From NCBI GenBank assembly GCA_964394625.1, contig CAYMYK010000156.1:1-7321 (forward strand): DNA of 7,321 bases. The letters are read 5' to 3'. The position numbers and the translations under genes are program-made. The notes below the pieces were generated by a model. It was not told the DNA's origin, ran no database searches, and saw nothing but the letters and a program-made list of their open reading frames with translations. The stretch is from JAUVYV01 sp964394625 (GTDB lineage: Bacteria; Planctomycetota; Phycisphaerae; Sedimentisphaerales; Anaerobacaceae). This document shows, in pieces, positions 6,350-7,321 of the stretch (positions are counted from its first letter, which is position 1; every line of letters begins with the position of its first letter).

Positions 6350-6377
6350 ATTGTAATTTCGTCTGGCCTGAAGTAAA
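6350..6377 (-). promoter_or_regulatory. Candidate promoter for the MagIII-like gene
   Basis: On the minus strand TTTACT (6377-6372), 16 bases and TACAAT (6355-6350) match four and five consensus bases. Transcription would start near 6343, about 35 bases before the ATG at 6308. A second -10-like GATAAT ends three bases before that ATG. The elements overlap the opposing candidate promoter of the CPBP gene. Confidence 0.25.
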
Positions 6378-6379
6378 CT
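6351..6379 (+). promoter_or_regulatory. Candidate promoter for the CPBP protease gene
   Basis: TTGTAA (6351-6356), 17 bases and TAAACT (6374-6379) lie 42 bases before the ATG at 6422, each hexamer matching four of six consensus bases. The arrangement equals that before dctP. AAGGA (6404-6408) follows as a possible but distant ribosome binding site, 13 bases from the ATG. Confidence 0.3.
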
Positions 6380-6421
6380 CTGAAAATGCTCACGAACTAA
6401 ATTAAGGATAGTGCCGACCGA

Positions 6422-7321
6422 ATGGCGGTTAATAAACCAATGGTGGACAAGTTCAGATTCAGCACCAGTCAGGTCTTCAATTTCACGCCGGATTCGTACC
6501 TTGAGCGGACGAGCCGGCCCGTCTATGGCGTGGTCTTTCTTCTGCCCTTTTTGATTTTTTACGAGCTTGGGACCCTTCTGATTAACACCGATGTTCTCAA
6601 TCACAGTCAGGTACGCGTGGTTGCGTTTGTATGGCTGCAGGATTTTCTGGAGTATCTTGGTTTCAGCGGTAAGTTTATCTGGGCGGCGCCGGCTGTGGCT
6701 GTTGTCGTGATTTTAGTTGCGCTTCAGATAGCATCGGGCAAGAGATGGCGAGTCTTCTTTGCTGACATTGTGCCGATGGCGACTGAATGTGTTTTGCTTG
6801 CGGTGCCGCTGATTGTACTGAGTTTGTTTTTGCACAGTACCGCTGCCGGCGGCAATGTTACGGCCGGCGCAAAACCGGCGGCGGTATGTGAATGCGCGCC
6901 GATATCGAGCTGCTCGGCGACAGCCGCCGACCGTCCGGCCGCGGCGGCGGGCCGGCCGTCTGTTATGGCGGATGTGGTCACTGGAGTCGGGGCGGGAATA
7001 TATGAGGAGCTCGTCTTTCGTTTGATATTGATATGTCTTCTTATGATGCTTTTCCAGGACGTGCTGCGGTTCGGTAAAATGGGTGCGGTCATAATGTCGG
7101 TATTGATGTCGGCGGCGTTGTTCAGTGCGCACCATCATCTGGACCTGCTCAGCGGTCGGCTCAACGAGCGCGATATTTTCGACTGGGCGAAGTTCACATT
7201 CAGGACAATTGCGGGCGTTTATTTTGCGATTTTGTTTGCAATCCGGGGCTTTGGCGTCACGGCGGGCACCCACGCTTTTTACGACATAATCGCAACCTGC
7301 CTGAATGTTTTCATATTCGGC
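6422..7321 (+). CDS. CPBP-family intramembrane metalloprotease (3' end beyond the window)
   Basis: The frame stays open for 300 codons from ATG at 6422 to the last base. An in-frame TAA at 6398-6400 limits the start; ATG at 6440 is an alternative. It is a polytopic membrane protein with hydrophobic segments at about 33-55, 86-104, 121-138, 197-211, 221-236 and 262-275. The three CPBP (Abi/CAAX-protease-like) motifs are present: EELVFR (195-200, the EExxxR motif), FSAHH (234-238, FxxxH) and HAFYD (284-288, HxxxD). These residues coordinate the metal and catalyse intramembrane proteolysis in this family. Between the fourth segment and the EExxxR helix lies an Ala/Pro-rich loop (about 140-181) with Cys156, Cys158 and Cys164. 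Codon choice favours GCG, GTT and TTG, unlike dctM. Substrate unknown; roles in the family include protein maturation and bacteriocin immunity. Confidence 0.85.
   Translation, partial: MAVNKPMVDKFRFSTSQVFNFTPDSYLERTSRPVYGVVFLLPFLIFYELGTLLINTDVLNHSQVRVVAFVWLQDFLEYLGFSGKFIWAAPAVAVVVILVALQIASGKRWRVFFADIVPMATECVLLAVPLIVLSLFLHSTAAGGNVTAGAKPAAVCECAPISSCSATAADRPAAAAGRPSVMADVVTGVGAGIYEELVFRLILICLLMMLFQDVLRFGKMGAVIMSVLMSAALFSAHHHLDLLSGRLNERDIFDWAKFTFRTIAGVYFAILFAIRGFGVTAGTHAFYDIIATCLNVFIFG

Noticed and set aside
6290..6604. A 104-codon minus-strand open frame bridging the glycosylase start and the CPBP start
   Set aside because: It runs antisense to the CPBP N-terminus and across the promoter region, with no motif support.
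6713..7273. A 186-codon minus-strand open frame
   Set aside because: It lies wholly opposite the CPBP protease, whose three catalytic motifs show which strand is coding. The antisense product is Arg-rich and of low plausibility.

Overview
The window looks like chromosomal DNA of a Gram-negative bacterium, most plausibly a member of the Planctomycetota (Phycisphaerae-like). The best clue is the surface-protein ORF at 3250-4308. It combines a right-handed beta-helix, the IDAGD...DLDGR...DMGAYEY block, and a C-terminal domain ending in a DGTxFEGSDxIRVI-type stretch, a combination I associate with planctomycete secreted proteins. LpxB implies a lipid A-containing outer membrane. The lineage is inferred from memory of these families; no search was run.

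Layout. At the left edge (1-188, minus) is the 5' part of a beta-CASP metallo-beta-lactamase-fold RNase-like gene. A 152-bp divergent intergenic region with two candidate promoters separates it from a tight plus-strand operon, dctP-dctQ-dctM (341-3194). This operon encodes a complete tripartite TRAP transporter for an organic acid: binding protein, small permease and large permease. Directly after the dctM stop, with no spacer, comes the interior of a beta-helix surface-protein gene. It has lost its signal peptide and any clear start, so 3194/3195 looks like a rearrangement breakpoint or an assembly join. A plus-strand hairpin terminator (4347-4380) lies between this fragment and the convergent lpxB gene.

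The right half holds lpxB (4368-5531, minus), an endonuclease III/MagIII-like DNA glycosylase gene (5643-6308, minus), and, read divergently from it, a CPBP-family intramembrane metalloprotease gene (6422 to the window end, plus, incomplete).

How the genes relate. DctP, DctQ and DctM work as one transporter. The rest are single housekeeping or accessory genes (lipid A synthesis, base excision repair, membrane proteolysis, RNA processing) with no shared pathway. I found no RNA gene, CRISPR array, insertion sequence or clearly new multi-gene system. The points most worth checking are the dctM/beta-helix junction with its change in base composition, a repeated TTG-N20-TAAACTC promoter-like motif, -10-like boxes sitting almost on start codons that lack ribosome binding sites, and a glycosylase with only three of the four expected iron-sulfur cysteines.
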